A stretch of 64,000 bases of DNA from Paraburkholderia ultramafica (GTDB lineage Bacteria > Pseudomonadota > Gammaproteobacteria > Burkholderiales > Burkholderiaceae). The translations under genes and the position numbers were made by a program. The notes below the pieces were generated by a model. It made no database searches. It saw only the letters and a list, made by a program, of their open reading frames with translations, and was not told the DNA's origin. Below are positions 25,410 to 34,376 of the stretch, piece by piece (positions within the stretch are counted from its first letter, which is position 1; each line of letters begins with the position of its first letter). Where the stretch lies: positions 62,001-126,000 of the forward strand of contig NZ_CADIKK010000005.1 of assembly GCF_902859915.1 (NCBI RefSeq), written 5' to 3'.

Positions 25410-25613
25410 ATGGCTTCGAATCTCCACGATCTTCCCGACAGCCCGTGCATCGGCGTCTGCTCCACGCTCTTCGACGAGGTTTGCAAAGGCTGCGGCCGCA
25501 CCGCCACCGAAGTGTCCAACTGGGTGTTCCTGAGCGACGAGGAAAAGCACGCCGTGTGGGTGCGCATCGAGCAGGAAGGCACGGCCATGCGCTTCCAGAA
25601 CGACAAACTCTAG
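25410..25613 (+). CDS. DUF1289 small Cys-rich protein
   Basis: This 67-residue protein has the family pattern SPCIGVCSTLFDEVCKGCGR, four cysteines that probably bind a metal, followed by a conserved EVSNWVFLSDEEKHAVW helix. Such proteins are widespread in proteobacteria and of unknown function. The ATG at 25410 fits the family start; a longer frame from 25281 does not. A bidirectional terminator follows about 60 bp downstream. Confidence 0.9.
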   Translation: MASNLHDLPDSPCIGVCSTLFDEVCKGCGRTATEVSNWVFLSDEEKHAVWVRIEQEGTAMRFQNDKL

Positions 25614-25675
25614 TCTTGCGCTGCGCCGTTTTTGCCGGGCATCCGTTCAGCGCTTGAAAACATCGCGACCATGAA

Positions 25676-25704
25676 AAACGCCGGGATCATCCCCGGCGTT
25701 TCTT
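25676..25704. terminator. Bidirectional rho-independent terminator
   Basis: A GC-rich stem (AACGCCGGG / CCCGGCGTT) with a short loop has T-rich tails on both strands, between the convergent DUF1289 and OmpW genes. Confidence 0.85.
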
Positions 25705-25740
25705 TATCGCGAACGTAGCGCGGCTGGCGCCGCGCCGAAA

Positions 25741-26397
25741 TCAGAACTTCATGCCGACACCCAGACCGACGATCACCGGATCGATGCTCAACCGGCCGAG
25801 CGACTGACCACCGAGCGATGCGTCCGTGTGCATCCAGACTTTCTTGATGTCCGCATTGACGAACAGCGACCTGGTGACCTGCACGTCCACGCCGGCCTGC
25901 AACGCGGGGCCGAAGCTGTGATTGGAGATCGCGATCGGCTGGCCGCCTGCGTTCAGGCCGTTGTTATAGAACAGCGTGTAGTTGATACCCGCGCCGAGAT
26001 ACGGACGAATGCGCCCTGCGTGGTTGAAGTGATATTGCAGCAGCAGCGTGGGTGGCAGCACGTTCACGCCACCGAGACCGCCGAGGCTCGACGTCACCTG
26101 ATGGCGCGACGTGCCGAGAATCAGCTCGACGCCGAGGTCGTCGCGGATCATGTAGGTCAGATCCAGCTCAGGCACGATCGCGTTGTTGACGCCCACGTTG
26201 AGCGCCGACAGCGTCTGACTGGTGGTCACGTTCGGGATGATGCTGATGGCGCGCAGACGCACCAGCACGTCGCCCGCGTGAATGCCGCTCATCGCGTCGT
26301 CGCTGGCGGCCTGTGCCTGCGGCGCCAGCGCGGCCGCGCATAGCAGGCTCGACACAACCGCGGCGGCCTTGATCTTCTTCCTGAGCGAGTACTTCAT
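25741..26397 (-). CDS. OmpW-family outer-membrane protein
   Basis: An eight-stranded beta-barrel of the OmpW/AlkL family, which forms a narrow hydrophobic channel. A signal peptide ends at about residue 30 (PQAQA). The mature chain starts with GDVLVRLRAISIIPN and has the family's PTLLLQYHFN and YLGAGINYTLFYN strands, ending in GLGVGMKF with the C-terminal Phe needed for barrel insertion. Its 218 residues are normal. The gene stands alone, with GGGGAAG ahead of the ATG. Confidence 0.93.
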   Translation of the reverse strand: MKYSLRKKIKAAAVVSSLLCAAALAPQAQAASDDAMSGIHAGDVLVRLRAISIIPNVTTSQTLSALNVGVNNAIVPELDLTYMIRDDLGVELILGTSRHQVTSSLGGLGGVNVLPPTLLLQYHFNHAGRIRPYLGAGINYTLFYNNGLNAGGQPIAISNHSFGPALQAGVDVQVTRSLFVNADIKKVWMHTDASLGGQSLGRLSIDPVIVGLGVGMKF

Positions 26398-26473
26398 GTG
26401 CTTCCCCGTGTGATGGATGTTGATGTCGTGCGGGGATTGTCGAAGTTCCCGTCAGGTTGCGCGTTGACCCGAA

Positions 26474-27664
26474 TCAACCCAGCGAGAACGACCATCGCCC
26501 TGCGACAGCCGGTCGCGCCACACCGGTCAGCAGCAGCTCGATCAGATCGTGGACGCTGCGAATCGCGGTGCCGAACGGCAACGCTTCACGCCCGCGGAAG
26601 AACAGACCGTTGGCCACGTCGCCGCGCAATGCCGCGGCAAGCCGTGTGTCGATGCAGAAGTGGCCGAACTTCTCGATGCCGTCGCGCCAGCCGCATACAC
26701 TCAGGCATTCGAGCGCGGTCGGACACGCGTGTTTGAGCGCGCCGACCTTGTCGCGGATCTTCGTTTCGTGGCGCAGATAGCGCATCAGCCACGGCGTTTT
26801 CACGGCGCGCGCGGGCAGCCCGGTCACGCTGACGAATTCGACGATGTCATCGGGTGTCGCTTCGGCCAGCACGCGCTTGAAGTTCGGATGCGCGTCGCCT
26901 TCTTCGGTGACGGCGAACGGCGTGCCGAGTTGCACGCCGCTCGCGCCCGCGTGCAGGAGTTCACGCACGGCCTCGTGACTGTTGATGCCGCCCGCGACGA
27001 TCAATGGCACGTCCTGCCGCTTCAAACCGAGCGACGCAAACACGGTCTCGAGTTCTTCGAGAACACGCAAAAAACCGAAGCGGCGATCATCCATGTCGGC
27101 CAGGTTGCTGACGCCGAGATGCCCGCCCGCGTGGGCCGGATGTTCGATCACGACCGCGTCGGGCAAGCGGCCTTTCTTCATCCACTTCTTCAGCACGAGC
27201 GCGACGCCGCGGCTATCCGACAGAATCGGGATCAGCGCGATGTCGTGGCCCTGGGTCATGTCCGGCAAATCGAGCGGCAGGCCCGCGCCCATCACGATCG
27301 CGTCGGCGCCGCTCTCGCAGGCCACGCGCACGTAGTCCGCCTGCGCGCTGACCGCTTTCATCACGTTGACGGCGATCATGCCGCGGCCTTCGCTGAGCGC
27401 TTTGGCCGCGCGGATTTCGCGCGCGAGCGCGGTGAGGTTCGCGTGTTCGAGCGTTGCGGTATCTGGTGACTGACGGCACAGCTCGATCAGGTCACGATGA
27501 TGATGACGCAGGTCGATACTGGCGATGGTGCCGAGCGCACCCTCACGGGCGACGCTGCCGGCCAGCCGGTGGGCCGAGATGCCGACGCCCATGCCGCCTT
27601 GCACGATCGGCAACAGCGAGCGGCCGCGGATCACCAGCGGTGAGAAGGAATGAGAGTTGAGCAT
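26474..27664 (-). CDS. Nitronate monooxygenase (2-nitropropane dioxygenase family)
   Basis: An FMN-dependent TIM-barrel enzyme that oxidises alkyl nitronates such as propionate-3-nitronate. Visible family features are the N-terminal PIVQGGMGVGIS, the phosphate-binding VIVAGGINS, an HAGGHLG motif with the usual active-site His, and GVQLGTPFAVTEE. The length of 396 residues is slightly long, with a C-terminal extension that includes several cysteines. It is transcribed alone. Enoyl-reductase-like FabK proteins are related, but the HAGGH motif favours nitronate oxidation. Confidence 0.85.
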   Translation of the reverse strand: MLNSHSFSPLVIRGRSLLPIVQGGMGVGISAHRLAGSVAREGALGTIASIDLRHHHRDLIELCRQSPDTATLEHANLTALAREIRAAKALSEGRGMIAVNVMKAVSAQADYVRVACESGADAIVMGAGLPLDLPDMTQGHDIALIPILSDSRGVALVLKKWMKKGRLPDAVVIEHPAHAGGHLGVSNLADMDDRRFGFLRVLEELETVFASLGLKRQDVPLIVAGGINSHEAVRELLHAGASGVQLGTPFAVTEEGDAHPNFKRVLAEATPDDIVEFVSVTGLPARAVKTPWLMRYLRHETKIRDKVGALKHACPTALECLSVCGWRDGIEKFGHFCIDTRLAAALRGDVANGLFFRGREALPFGTAIRSVHDLIELLLTGVARPAVAGRWSFSLG

Positions 27665-27832
27665 GACTGGCCCGATGACGAATGATCAAACCATTGATAA
27701 TCGACTGTCGGGCGCGACCTGCTTTGCGTCAGGTCAATGCGGCTGCGAATGAGCTGGGTGCGCGCGTTGATTGGTTGATGCCGATCATCTGAATCAAACA
27801 TTGAACGCGATGCGCGCCGGACGCGCGATAGA

Positions 27833-27860
27833 AAAAGCCCGCTTCAACGAAGCGGGCTTT
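27833..27860 (-). terminator. Rho-independent terminator after the ABC-F gene
   Basis: A perfect 12-bp stem (AAAGCCCGCTTC / GAAGCGGGCTTT) with a 3-nt loop, followed on the minus strand by a T run, 45 bp after the stop of the ABC-F gene. Confidence 0.9.
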
Positions 27861-27905
27861 GCGGTGCAACGTGACGCGGCGCGAGCAGCGCGTGCGCCGA
27901 TAAGC

Positions 27906-29498
27906 TTATTGCACGCCCTGGCTCAGCAGGAAGTCTTCATAGTTGCCGCCGAAGTCGTTCAGCGTACCGTTCGTCTTCACTTCGATGACCCGGTTCGCCA
28001 GCCCGCTCACGAACTCCCGGTCGTGCGACACGAAAATCAGCGTGCCTTCGAACTTGTCGAGCGCGATCTGCAGCGACTCGATCGATTCCATGTCCATGTG
28101 GTTGGTCGGCTCGTCCATCAGCAGCACGTTGTGGCGGCCCAGCATCAGCTTGCCCCAGATCATGCGGCCCTTCTCGCCGCCCGACAGCACCTTGACCGAC
28201 TTGCGGATGTCGTCCGCATTGAACAGCAGGCGGCCGAGCGTGCCACGCACCATCTGCTCGTCGTCGCCTTCCTTGCGGTAGCCGTCGATCCAGTCCATCA
28301 GCGTGACGTCGTCCGGAAACTCTTCATACGTGTCCTGCGGCATGTAGCCGATGTTCGCGTTTTCCGCCCACTTCACGGTGCCGTGATCGAGTTGCAGCTT
28401 GCCGAGCAGCGAGCGCAGCAACGTGGTCTTGCCCGCGCCGTTCTCGCCGATGATCGCGATCCGCTCGCCCGGCTGCACGCTGATGCTGAAGTCGTTGAAG
28501 ATGGTCCGGTCGTACTTCTTCGAGATCTTCTCGGCCACCACCGCGATGTTGTGCAGTTTCTTCTCGTACTCGAAACGGATGAACGGGTTCTGCCGCGACG
28601 ACGGCTTGAATTCCTCGATCTTGATCTTGTCGATCATCTTCAGACGGCTGGTGGCCTGACGCGCCTTCGACTTGTTCGCCGAGAAGCGGCGCACGAAGTC
28701 CTGCAGGTCGGCGACGCGTTCCTTCGCCTTCGCGTTGGCGTTCTGCTGACGCTCGCGCGCCTGCGTGCTGGCCAGCATGTAGTCGTCGTAGTTGCCCGGA
28801 TAGACCTTCAGCGTGCCGAAGTCCATGTCGGCCATGTGCGTGCAGACCTGGTTCAGGAAGTGTCGATCGTGCGAGATGATGATCATCGTCGAGTTGTACT
28901 GGTTGAGCACGTCTTCCAGCCAACGGATCGAGTTGATGTCCAGGTTGTTGGTCGGTTCGTCCAGCAGCAGCACGTCCGGCTTCGAGAACAGCGCCTGCGC
29001 GAGCAGCACGCGCAGCTTCCAGCCCGGCGCCACGTTGCTCATCGGGCCGTTGTGGTCTTCGATCGCGATGCCGATGCCGAGCAGCAGTTCGCCCGCGCGC
29101 GCTTCGGCGGTATAGCCGTCGTACTCGGCGAACTTCGCTTCGAGCTCGGCGGCGTGCATGTAGTCGTCGTCGGTGGCGTCGGGGTTCGCGTAGATCGCGT
29201 CGCGCTCGGTCATCGCGGCCCACATTTCGGTGTGGCCCATCATCACGACGTCGAGCACGCGCACGTCTTCATACGCGAACTGGTCCTGGCGCAGCTTGCC
29301 GAGGCGCACGTTCGGCTCGAGCATCACGTTGCCCGAGCTCGGCTCCAGGTCGGAACCCAGAATCTTCATGAAGGTGGACTTACCGCAGCCATTCGCACCG
29401 ATCAGGCCATAGCGGTTTCCTTCCCCGAATTTGACCGAAATGTTCTCGAAGAGGGGCTTCGGCCCGAATTGCATGGTGATATTGGCGGTAGACAGCAC
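27906..29498 (-). CDS. ybiT: ABC-F ribosome-associated ATPase (YbiT type)
   Basis: A soluble twin-ATPase of the ABC-F family, whose members act on the ribosome rather than in transport. The first cassette has Walker [10 protein letters not shown] (34-42) and [11 protein letters not shown]; the second has GENGAGKTT (about 350) and the signature LSGGEKGR with [12 protein letters not shown] long charged linker joins them ([20 protein letters not shown]). The length of 530 residues and the order of features fit YbiT better than EttA or Uup. Translation starts at a GTG (29498) with AAAGGGAC upstream. A terminator follows the gene. Confidence 0.9.
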   Translation of the reverse strand: MLSTANITMQFGPKPLFENISVKFGEGNRYGLIGANGCGKSTFMKILGSDLEPSSGNVMLEPNVRLGKLRQDQFAYEDVRVLDVVMMGHTEMWAAMTERDAIYANPDATDDDYMHAAELEAKFAEYDGYTAEARAGELLLGIGIAIEDHNGPMSNVAPGWKLRVLLAQALFSKPDVLLLDEPTNNLDINSIRWLEDVLNQYNSTMIIISHDRHFLNQVCTHMADMDFGTLKVYPGNYDDYMLASTQARERQQNANAKAKERVADLQDFVRRFSANKSKARQATSRLKMIDKIKIEEFKPSSRQNPFIRFEYEKKLHNIAVVAEKISKKYDRTIFNDFSISVQPGERIAIIGENGAGKTTLLRSLLGKLQLDHGTVKWAENANIGYMPQDTYEEFPDDVTLMDWIDGYRKEGDDEQMVRGTLGRLLFNADDIRKSVKVLSGGEKGRMIWGKLMLGRHNVLLMDEPTNHMDMESIESLQIALDKFEGTLIFVSHDREFVSGLANRVIEVKTNGTLNDFGGNYEDFLLSQGVQ

Positions 29499-29581
29499 GG
29501 CGCGTCCCTTTGAATGTGATATCGGCGAAAAACCTAATATTTTAGCAGGTTATCGCGAATTCAACCCACGCGCACTCGGCG

Positions 29582-30541
29582 CTACCGGCTTGCGCCGCCG
29601 CGCGGCGTCTGCAAAACGTCGATGAAGGCCGACAGATCGGCCTCGGCGAGCCCCATCGCCGCGCCGAGCCGCAGCAGTTGCTGGACCGTCGACGACACCG
29701 GCATCGGCGTGCCGGTCTCGTACGCGGTGGCCGCGACCGTGTCGATGTCCTTCTGGAACGTGCGCAACGCGCCGATCGGCGCGAGGCCGGTCTGCGTCAT
29801 GCGCGGCACGAAAATCTGCAGCAGCACCGAGTCGGCCCAGCCGCCGGCGAGACCCTCGATGAGTTTCGCCGCATCGAGGCCGCTGCGCTGCGCCAGGCTG
29901 ACCGCCTCGGCAATCGCCGCCAGCGTCGCGGTGACGATGGTCTGGTTGCACAGCTTGGCGGTTTGTCCGGCACCGACCGCGCCCATATGCGTGACGCGTG
30001 ATGCGTAGGCGTCGAGCAAAGGCTTGATGGCGTCGATATCGCTCGCCGCGCCGCCGGCCATGACCGCCAGCGTGCCGGCGTTCGTGCCCGCGACGCCGCC
30101 CGACACCGGCGCGTCGACCCAACCGATGCGCGCCGCGCCCGCGCCTTCGCGCGCCGCCGCGGTCGGCGCCGCGAATGAAGACGCGAATGAAGGCACCCAC
30201 GCCGCCGCGCGCTGCGCGAACGCGCGCGTCGCGGCCGGCGGAATACTGGAGTGATCGACGATCCAGCGCAGCCGGGTCGGCGCGGCGGATTCGGCGCTCA
30301 ACAGCCCCGTTGCGCCGAACACGGTCTCCTCCACCGCCGCCGCATCCGCGACGCACAGCAGCACCGCTTCACATCGTGCGGCCAGTTCGCGCGGCGTATC
30401 GGCGACGCTCGCGCCGTCCGCGACCAGTGCCTCGGCCTTGGCCCGCGTGCGATTCCAGACATGCACCGTATGCCCGGCGCGCAGCAGATGCCGGATCATC
30501 GGCGCGCCCATCAGACCGGGACCGCAAAAACCAATTTCCAC
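29582..30541 (-). CDS. Beta-hydroxyacid dehydrogenase (3-hydroxyisobutyrate dehydrogenase family)
   Basis: An NAD(P)-dependent oxidoreductase of the family that includes 3-hydroxyisobutyrate and tartronate-semialdehyde dehydrogenases. The N-terminal Rossmann motif is GFCGPGLMGAPM, with a Pro where most members have Leu. The substrate motif is DAPVSGGVAGTNAGTLAVMAGG, and the catalytic Lys is in GAGQTAKLCNQTI. I chose the GTG at 30541, which puts the Rossmann fold at the N terminus; the longer open frame adds 31 unrelated residues. An Ala/Thr-rich insertion sits near residues 110-135. Substrate not determined. Confidence 0.87.
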   Translation of the reverse strand: MEIGFCGPGLMGAPMIRHLLRAGHTVHVWNRTRAKAEALVADGASVADTPRELAARCEAVLLCVADAAAVEETVFGATGLLSAESAAPTRLRWIVDHSSIPPAATRAFAQRAAAWVPSFASSFAAPTAAAREGAGAARIGWVDAPVSGGVAGTNAGTLAVMAGGAASDIDAIKPLLDAYASRVTHMGAVGAGQTAKLCNQTIVTATLAAIAEAVSLAQRSGLDAAKLIEGLAGGWADSVLLQIFVPRMTQTGLAPIGALRTFQKDIDTVAATAYETGTPMPVSSTVQQLLRLGAAMGLAEADLSAFIDVLQTPRGGASR

Positions 30542-30715
30542 TTTCGAACCTCGTCGGCTGTCAGATTGCGTTGCGCGGACATGATAACGGCCGCGCGCCG
30601 TCACCGCATACCGGGCACGCGACGTGCGGGACAACCCGCTGATGCGGCGGCCGCGCGCCGCGCTTCCCTTTGCCTATACTTTTTGGACATCAACGAAGAC
30701 CAAAGGAGGAAGTTC

Positions 30716-30922
30716 ATGTCAGATCATGTCTACAAACAGATCGAACTGACCGGCTCGTCGGCCATATCGAGCGACGACGCCGTCAGCACCGCGATTGCAA
30801 AAGCATCGAAGACGTTGCGCAACCTGCACTGGTTCGAAGTCACGGAAACGCGGGGCCAGATCGAAAACGACAAGGTCGTCTACTGGCAGGTGACGATCAA
30901 GGTCGGCTTGCGGATCGACTGA
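30716..30922 (+). CDS. Dodecin flavin-binding protein
   Basis: A 68-residue protein of the dodecin family, which forms dodecameric shells that store riboflavin or FMN. It shows the family's YKQIELTGSS start, the helix SSDDAVSTAIAKASKTLRNL and the strand with LHWFEVTETRGQIE, including the Trp that stacks on flavin. The ATG at 30716 is preceded by an excellent AAAGGAGGA. The gene stands alone. Confidence 0.94.
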   Translation: MSDHVYKQIELTGSSAISSDDAVSTAIAKASKTLRNLHWFEVTETRGQIENDKVVYWQVTIKVGLRID

Positions 30923-30968
30923 CGCACGGCATCAACGCGCGTCGCACGTCAGTGCCAGATTCGCAGTG

Positions 30969-31000
30969 AAAAAAAGCTGCGTCCGTTGCTGGACGCAGCT
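30969..31000 (-). terminator. Terminator of the BMP-type transporter operon
   Basis: A 10-bp perfect stem (AGCTGCGTCC / GGACGCAGCT) is followed on the minus strand by a run of T, about 75 bp after the last gene of the operon. Confidence 0.88.
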
Positions 31001-31073
31001 CCTGAAAGCAGCGGTTGCTGAGACCGCCGCCTGGTCCATCATGAATCGTTCAGCGTTGGCTGAGCGGGACGAC

Positions 31074-32168
31074 TTACTTCGGCAGCGAACCGTCCACGCC
31101 TTCCACGTACCAGTTCAGACGTTGCAGTTCCGGATCGGTCAGCGTCTTGCCGGCCGGCACCTTCACCGCGCCGGACTGATCCTTGAGCGGGCCGGTGAAC
31201 ACGTCCCACTTGCCGCCCGCCAGCTCGTCGCGCTTCGCCGCGACCTGCTTCTGCGCGTCAGCCGGGATCGCCGACGTGTTCAGGTTCTCGAGGTTGACGG
31301 CCTTCTGCGGAATGCCCCACCACACCGGATCGTTCTTCCACTTGCCGTCCAGCACCTGCTGGATCGCCGCGGTGTAATAGACGCCCCAGTGCGCGACCAC
31401 CGAACCGAGGTGCGCTTCAGGACCGAACTTCTTCATGTCCGAATCCCAGCCGAACGCGTGCACGTGCTTTTCCGACGCGGTGGCCAGCGTCGCGCTCGAA
31501 TCGGTGTTCTGCAGCAGCACGTCGGCGCCCTGGCCGATCAGCGTTTCAGCCGCCTGCTTTTCCTTGCCCGGATCGAACCAGCTGTTGATCCAGATGACCT
31601 TCGTGTGCACCTTCGGATTCACCGAGCGCGCGCCGAGCGTGTATGCGTTGATGTTGCGGATCACTTCCGGAATCGGCACCGACGCGACGAAGCCGAGCGT
31701 ATTGGTCCTGGTCACGTAGCCCGCGGCGACGCCGGCCAGATACGCGCCCTGATACATGCGCACGTCGTAGGTGCCGAAGTTCGGCGCCTTCTTGTAGCCG
31801 GTCGCGTGCAGGAACACCGCGTCCGGGAAATCCTTCGCGACCTTCAGCTGGAAGTCCTGAAAGCCGAAGCTCGTGCCGATGATGATCTTGTTGCCCTTGT
31901 TCGCCAGGTCGCGGAACACGCGCTCCGAGTCGGCCGATTCCGGCACGTTCTCGACGCGGGTGATCTTGATCTTGTTGCCGAACTTCGCTTCTGCTTCCCG
32001 CGAGCCCTGGTCGTGCGCGAAGGTCCAGCCGGCATCGCCCGGATTGCCGAGGTAGACGAACGCCACGCCCGGCGCGTCGGCGGCCTGCGCGGCTTGCGCG
32101 AGCGGCACGGCGAGCGCGAGCGACGCCGCGCCCCAGGCGAAAGCGGTCAGCAGATTTCTTCTCGTCAT
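31074..32168 (-). CDS. BMP-family ABC transporter substrate-binding protein
   Basis: Periplasmic receptor of the basic-membrane-protein (PnrA-like) family, whose members bind purine nucleosides or bases. The 364-residue chain starts MTRRNLLTAFAWGAASLALA; the twin Arg hints at Tat export, but Sec is possible. Next come VAFVYLGNPGDAGWTFAHDQG, the typical BMP opening, then NPKVHTKVIWINSWFDPGKE. The ATG at 32168 follows AGGACC. It is the last gene of a four-gene importer operon, which lies in a purine-degradation block; purine uptake is the likely function. Confidence 0.9.
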   Translation of the reverse strand: MTRRNLLTAFAWGAASLALAVPLAQAAQAADAPGVAFVYLGNPGDAGWTFAHDQGSREAEAKFGNKIKITRVENVPESADSERVFRDLANKGNKIIIGTSFGFQDFQLKVAKDFPDAVFLHATGYKKAPNFGTYDVRMYQGAYLAGVAAGYVTRTNTLGFVASVPIPEVIRNINAYTLGARSVNPKVHTKVIWINSWFDPGKEKQAAETLIGQGADVLLQNTDSSATLATASEKHVHAFGWDSDMKKFGPEAHLGSVVAHWGVYYTAAIQQVLDGKWKNDPVWWGIPQKAVNLENLNTSAIPADAQKQVAAKRDELAGGKWDVFTGPLKDQSGAVKVPAGKTLTDPELQRLNWYVEGVDGSLPK

Positions 32169-32235
32169 TTTTGGTCCTGTCGTGTTGGTCGGATGATGAA
32201 GGTATGGCAAATGAGTGTGGCCGATGTCTGGTCGA

Positions 32236-33165
32236 TCAGCCCGCCGAGAAAAACGGCTTGCCCAGCGATGCGGGCGCATTCAGACGGATCGTGTTCGGAT
32301 TGCGCGAGATCAGCACCAGCACGACGACCGTCGCGACGTACGGCAGCATCGCGAGGAATTGCGTCGGCACCGGCACGCCGATCGCCTGCGCGTAAAACTG
32401 CAGGCCGGTCACCGCGCCGAACAGCAGCGCGCCGATCAGGAGGCGCCCCGGCCGCCACGTCGCGAAAACGACCAGCGCGAGCGCGATCCAGCCGCGGCCC
32501 GAGGTCAGATTTTCCTGCCACAGATGCAGATTGACGATCGAGTAATACCCGCCCGCGAGCCCAGCCATCCCGCCACCAAAAGCGACCGCGCCGTAGCGCA
32601 CGCCGATCACCGGAAAGCCGACCGAGTGCGCGACCTGCGGCGATTCGCCGACCGAGCGCAGCACCAGTCCGGCGCGCGTGCGGTACAGGAACCAGCCGAT
32701 CACCGCGAACATCAGGAACGCGAGGTAATCGAGCGGCGTGAGGCTAAAGAGCGCGGGGCCGAGCACCGGAATTTTCGAGAGGCCGGGAAGGGTCCACGTG
32801 TCGATGGTCGCGCGCACCGCCGCCGACGTGTACGGCTTGCCGACATACGCCGACAGGCCGATGCCGAAGATCGTCAGCGACAGACCGGTGGCGACCTGAT
32901 TGGCGAGCATGGTCAGCGTGAGAAACGCGAACAGCAGCGACATCGCGAGACCGGCGGCGATCGCGGCGAGCACGCCGAGCCACGGGCTGCCGGTGATCGA
33001 CGTGACCGCGTAGCCGGTCACGGCGCCCATCAGCATCATGCCTTCGACGCCGAGGTTGAGGACGCCCGATTTCTCGGTAACGAGTTCGCCCGCGCCCGCG
33101 AACATCAGCGGGATCGCGGCGGTGACGGCGCTCGAGGTGAGCGCGCTGGCTTGTTGAATATCCAT
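32236..33165 (-). CDS. BMP-type ABC transporter permease 2
   Basis: One of two permeases of the importer, related to branched-chain-sugar/nucleoside permeases (BPD_transp_2 family). At least eight hydrophobic segments are visible in 309 residues, with the family stretches GELVTEKSGVLNLGVEGMML and LSLTIFGIGLSAYVGKPY. The ATG at 33165 gives the expected MDIQQASALTSS start; the frame upstream is open but runs through the neighbouring genes. It lies 41 bp after the other permease and 67 bp before the receptor gene. Confidence 0.92.
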   Translation of the reverse strand: MDIQQASALTSSAVTAAIPLMFAGAGELVTEKSGVLNLGVEGMMLMGAVTGYAVTSITGSPWLGVLAAIAAGLAMSLLFAFLTLTMLANQVATGLSLTIFGIGLSAYVGKPYTSAAVRATIDTWTLPGLSKIPVLGPALFSLTPLDYLAFLMFAVIGWFLYRTRAGLVLRSVGESPQVAHSVGFPVIGVRYGAVAFGGGMAGLAGGYYSIVNLHLWQENLTSGRGWIALALVVFATWRPGRLLIGALLFGAVTGLQFYAQAIGVPVPTQFLAMLPYVATVVVLVLISRNPNTIRLNAPASLGKPFFSAG

Positions 33166-33206
33166 GGAAGTCCGGCGGGAAAACAGTGAGCTAATCAGTG
33201 AGCAAT

Positions 33207-34313
33207 TCAGTGAACCGCGGCGGCGAGCGTTCGGCTGCGCACCCGGTAGTTCACGAACAGGTCGGCGCCCAGCAGGCAGAACAGCAGCAGCCCCTGGAAC
33301 ACGCCGGAGAGCGCCTGCGGCAACTGCATCGAGGTCTGCACCGCCTCCCCGCCGAGATACAGCAAGGCCATCAGCAGACTCGCGAGCACGATGCCGATCG
33401 GGTGCAGCCGCCCGACGAACACGACGATGATCGCGGTGAAGCCGTAGCCCGGCGACCATGTCGCCTGCAACTGGCCGATCGGGCCGGCGATCTCGCCCAT
33501 GCCGGCGAGGCCCGCGAGGCCGCCGCTGATCAGCAGCGAAGTCCAGATGGTCTTCTTGTCGGAGAAGCCGGCATAGCGCGCGGCGAGCGGCGCGAGACCG
33601 CCGACGTTCATCCGGTAGCCCGCGAAGCTCTTGCGCATGAAGAGCCACACGAGCGGAATCGCAATCAGCGTGACGAACACCGACGCGTTCAGCCGCGTGC
33701 CGCGCAGCCATTTCCAGTGCCAGTCGCCGTATAGCGTCGGATAGAGCGCGTCGCCGCTGAACATTTCCGACAGCGGAAAGTTCATGCCCTGCGGATCGCG
33801 CCACGGGCCGCTTACCAGGTAGATCAGCAACTGCGTGGCCACGTACGTGAGCATCAGGCTGACGAGAATCTCGTTGGTGTTGAAGCGGCTCTTCAGCAGC
33901 GCGGGAATCGCCGCCCACGCCATGCCGCCGAGCACGCCGGCGAGCATCATGGTCGGCAGGATCCACCAGCCGGTGGCCTGATCGAAATAGATCGCGACGC
34001 CGCTGGCGGCGATGCCGCCGAGCAGCATCTGCCCTTCGGCGCCGATGTTCCAGACGTTGGCGCGGTAGCCGATCGCGAGACCGAGGCCGATCAGGCACAA
34101 CGGCGACGCCTTCAGCAGCAGCTCGGACCAGCCGTTCACGCTGGACAGCGGTTCGATGAAAAACGCGTGCATCGCCTGCAGCGGATCGCGGCCCACGAGG
34201 CTGAAGATCAGAAAGCCGATTGCGAGCGTGAGCAACGCGGCGATCAGCGGCACGGCGAACTGCATCGTGCGCGAGGGCGTCGTGCGGGCTTCGAGTCGAT
34301 AGGGAAGAATCAT
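33207..34313 (-). CDS. BMP-type ABC transporter permease 1
   Basis: First permease of the importer, 368 residues, with an N-terminal membrane helix at about 18-40 and the family motif GYRANVWNIGAEGQMLLGGIA. Further conserved stretches are LLKSRFNTNEILVSLMLTYVA and GFTAIIVVFVGRLHPIGIVL. It probably forms a heterodimer with the downstream permease. The start ATG (34313) is 63 bp after the ATPase stop. Confidence 0.92.
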   Translation of the reverse strand: MILPYRLEARTTPSRTMQFAVPLIAALLTLAIGFLIFSLVGRDPLQAMHAFFIEPLSSVNGWSELLLKASPLCLIGLGLAIGYRANVWNIGAEGQMLLGGIAASGVAIYFDQATGWWILPTMMLAGVLGGMAWAAIPALLKSRFNTNEILVSLMLTYVATQLLIYLVSGPWRDPQGMNFPLSEMFSGDALYPTLYGDWHWKWLRGTRLNASVFVTLIAIPLVWLFMRKSFAGYRMNVGGLAPLAARYAGFSDKKTIWTSLLISGGLAGLAGMGEIAGPIGQLQATWSPGYGFTAIIVVFVGRLHPIGIVLASLLMALLYLGGEAVQTSMQLPQALSGVFQGLLLFCLLGADLFVNYRVRSRTLAAAVH

Positions 34314-34376
34314 GGGTAGCGTGTGATTTATTGGTTCTGGTTCCGGTGGTCGAACGCGGCGCTGGCCGGCTTCGGC

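Noticed and set aside
27771..29513. 580-codon plus-strand open frame opposite the ABC-F gene
   Set aside because: Antisense shadow with low-complexity composition; the ABC-F signatures are on the other strand.
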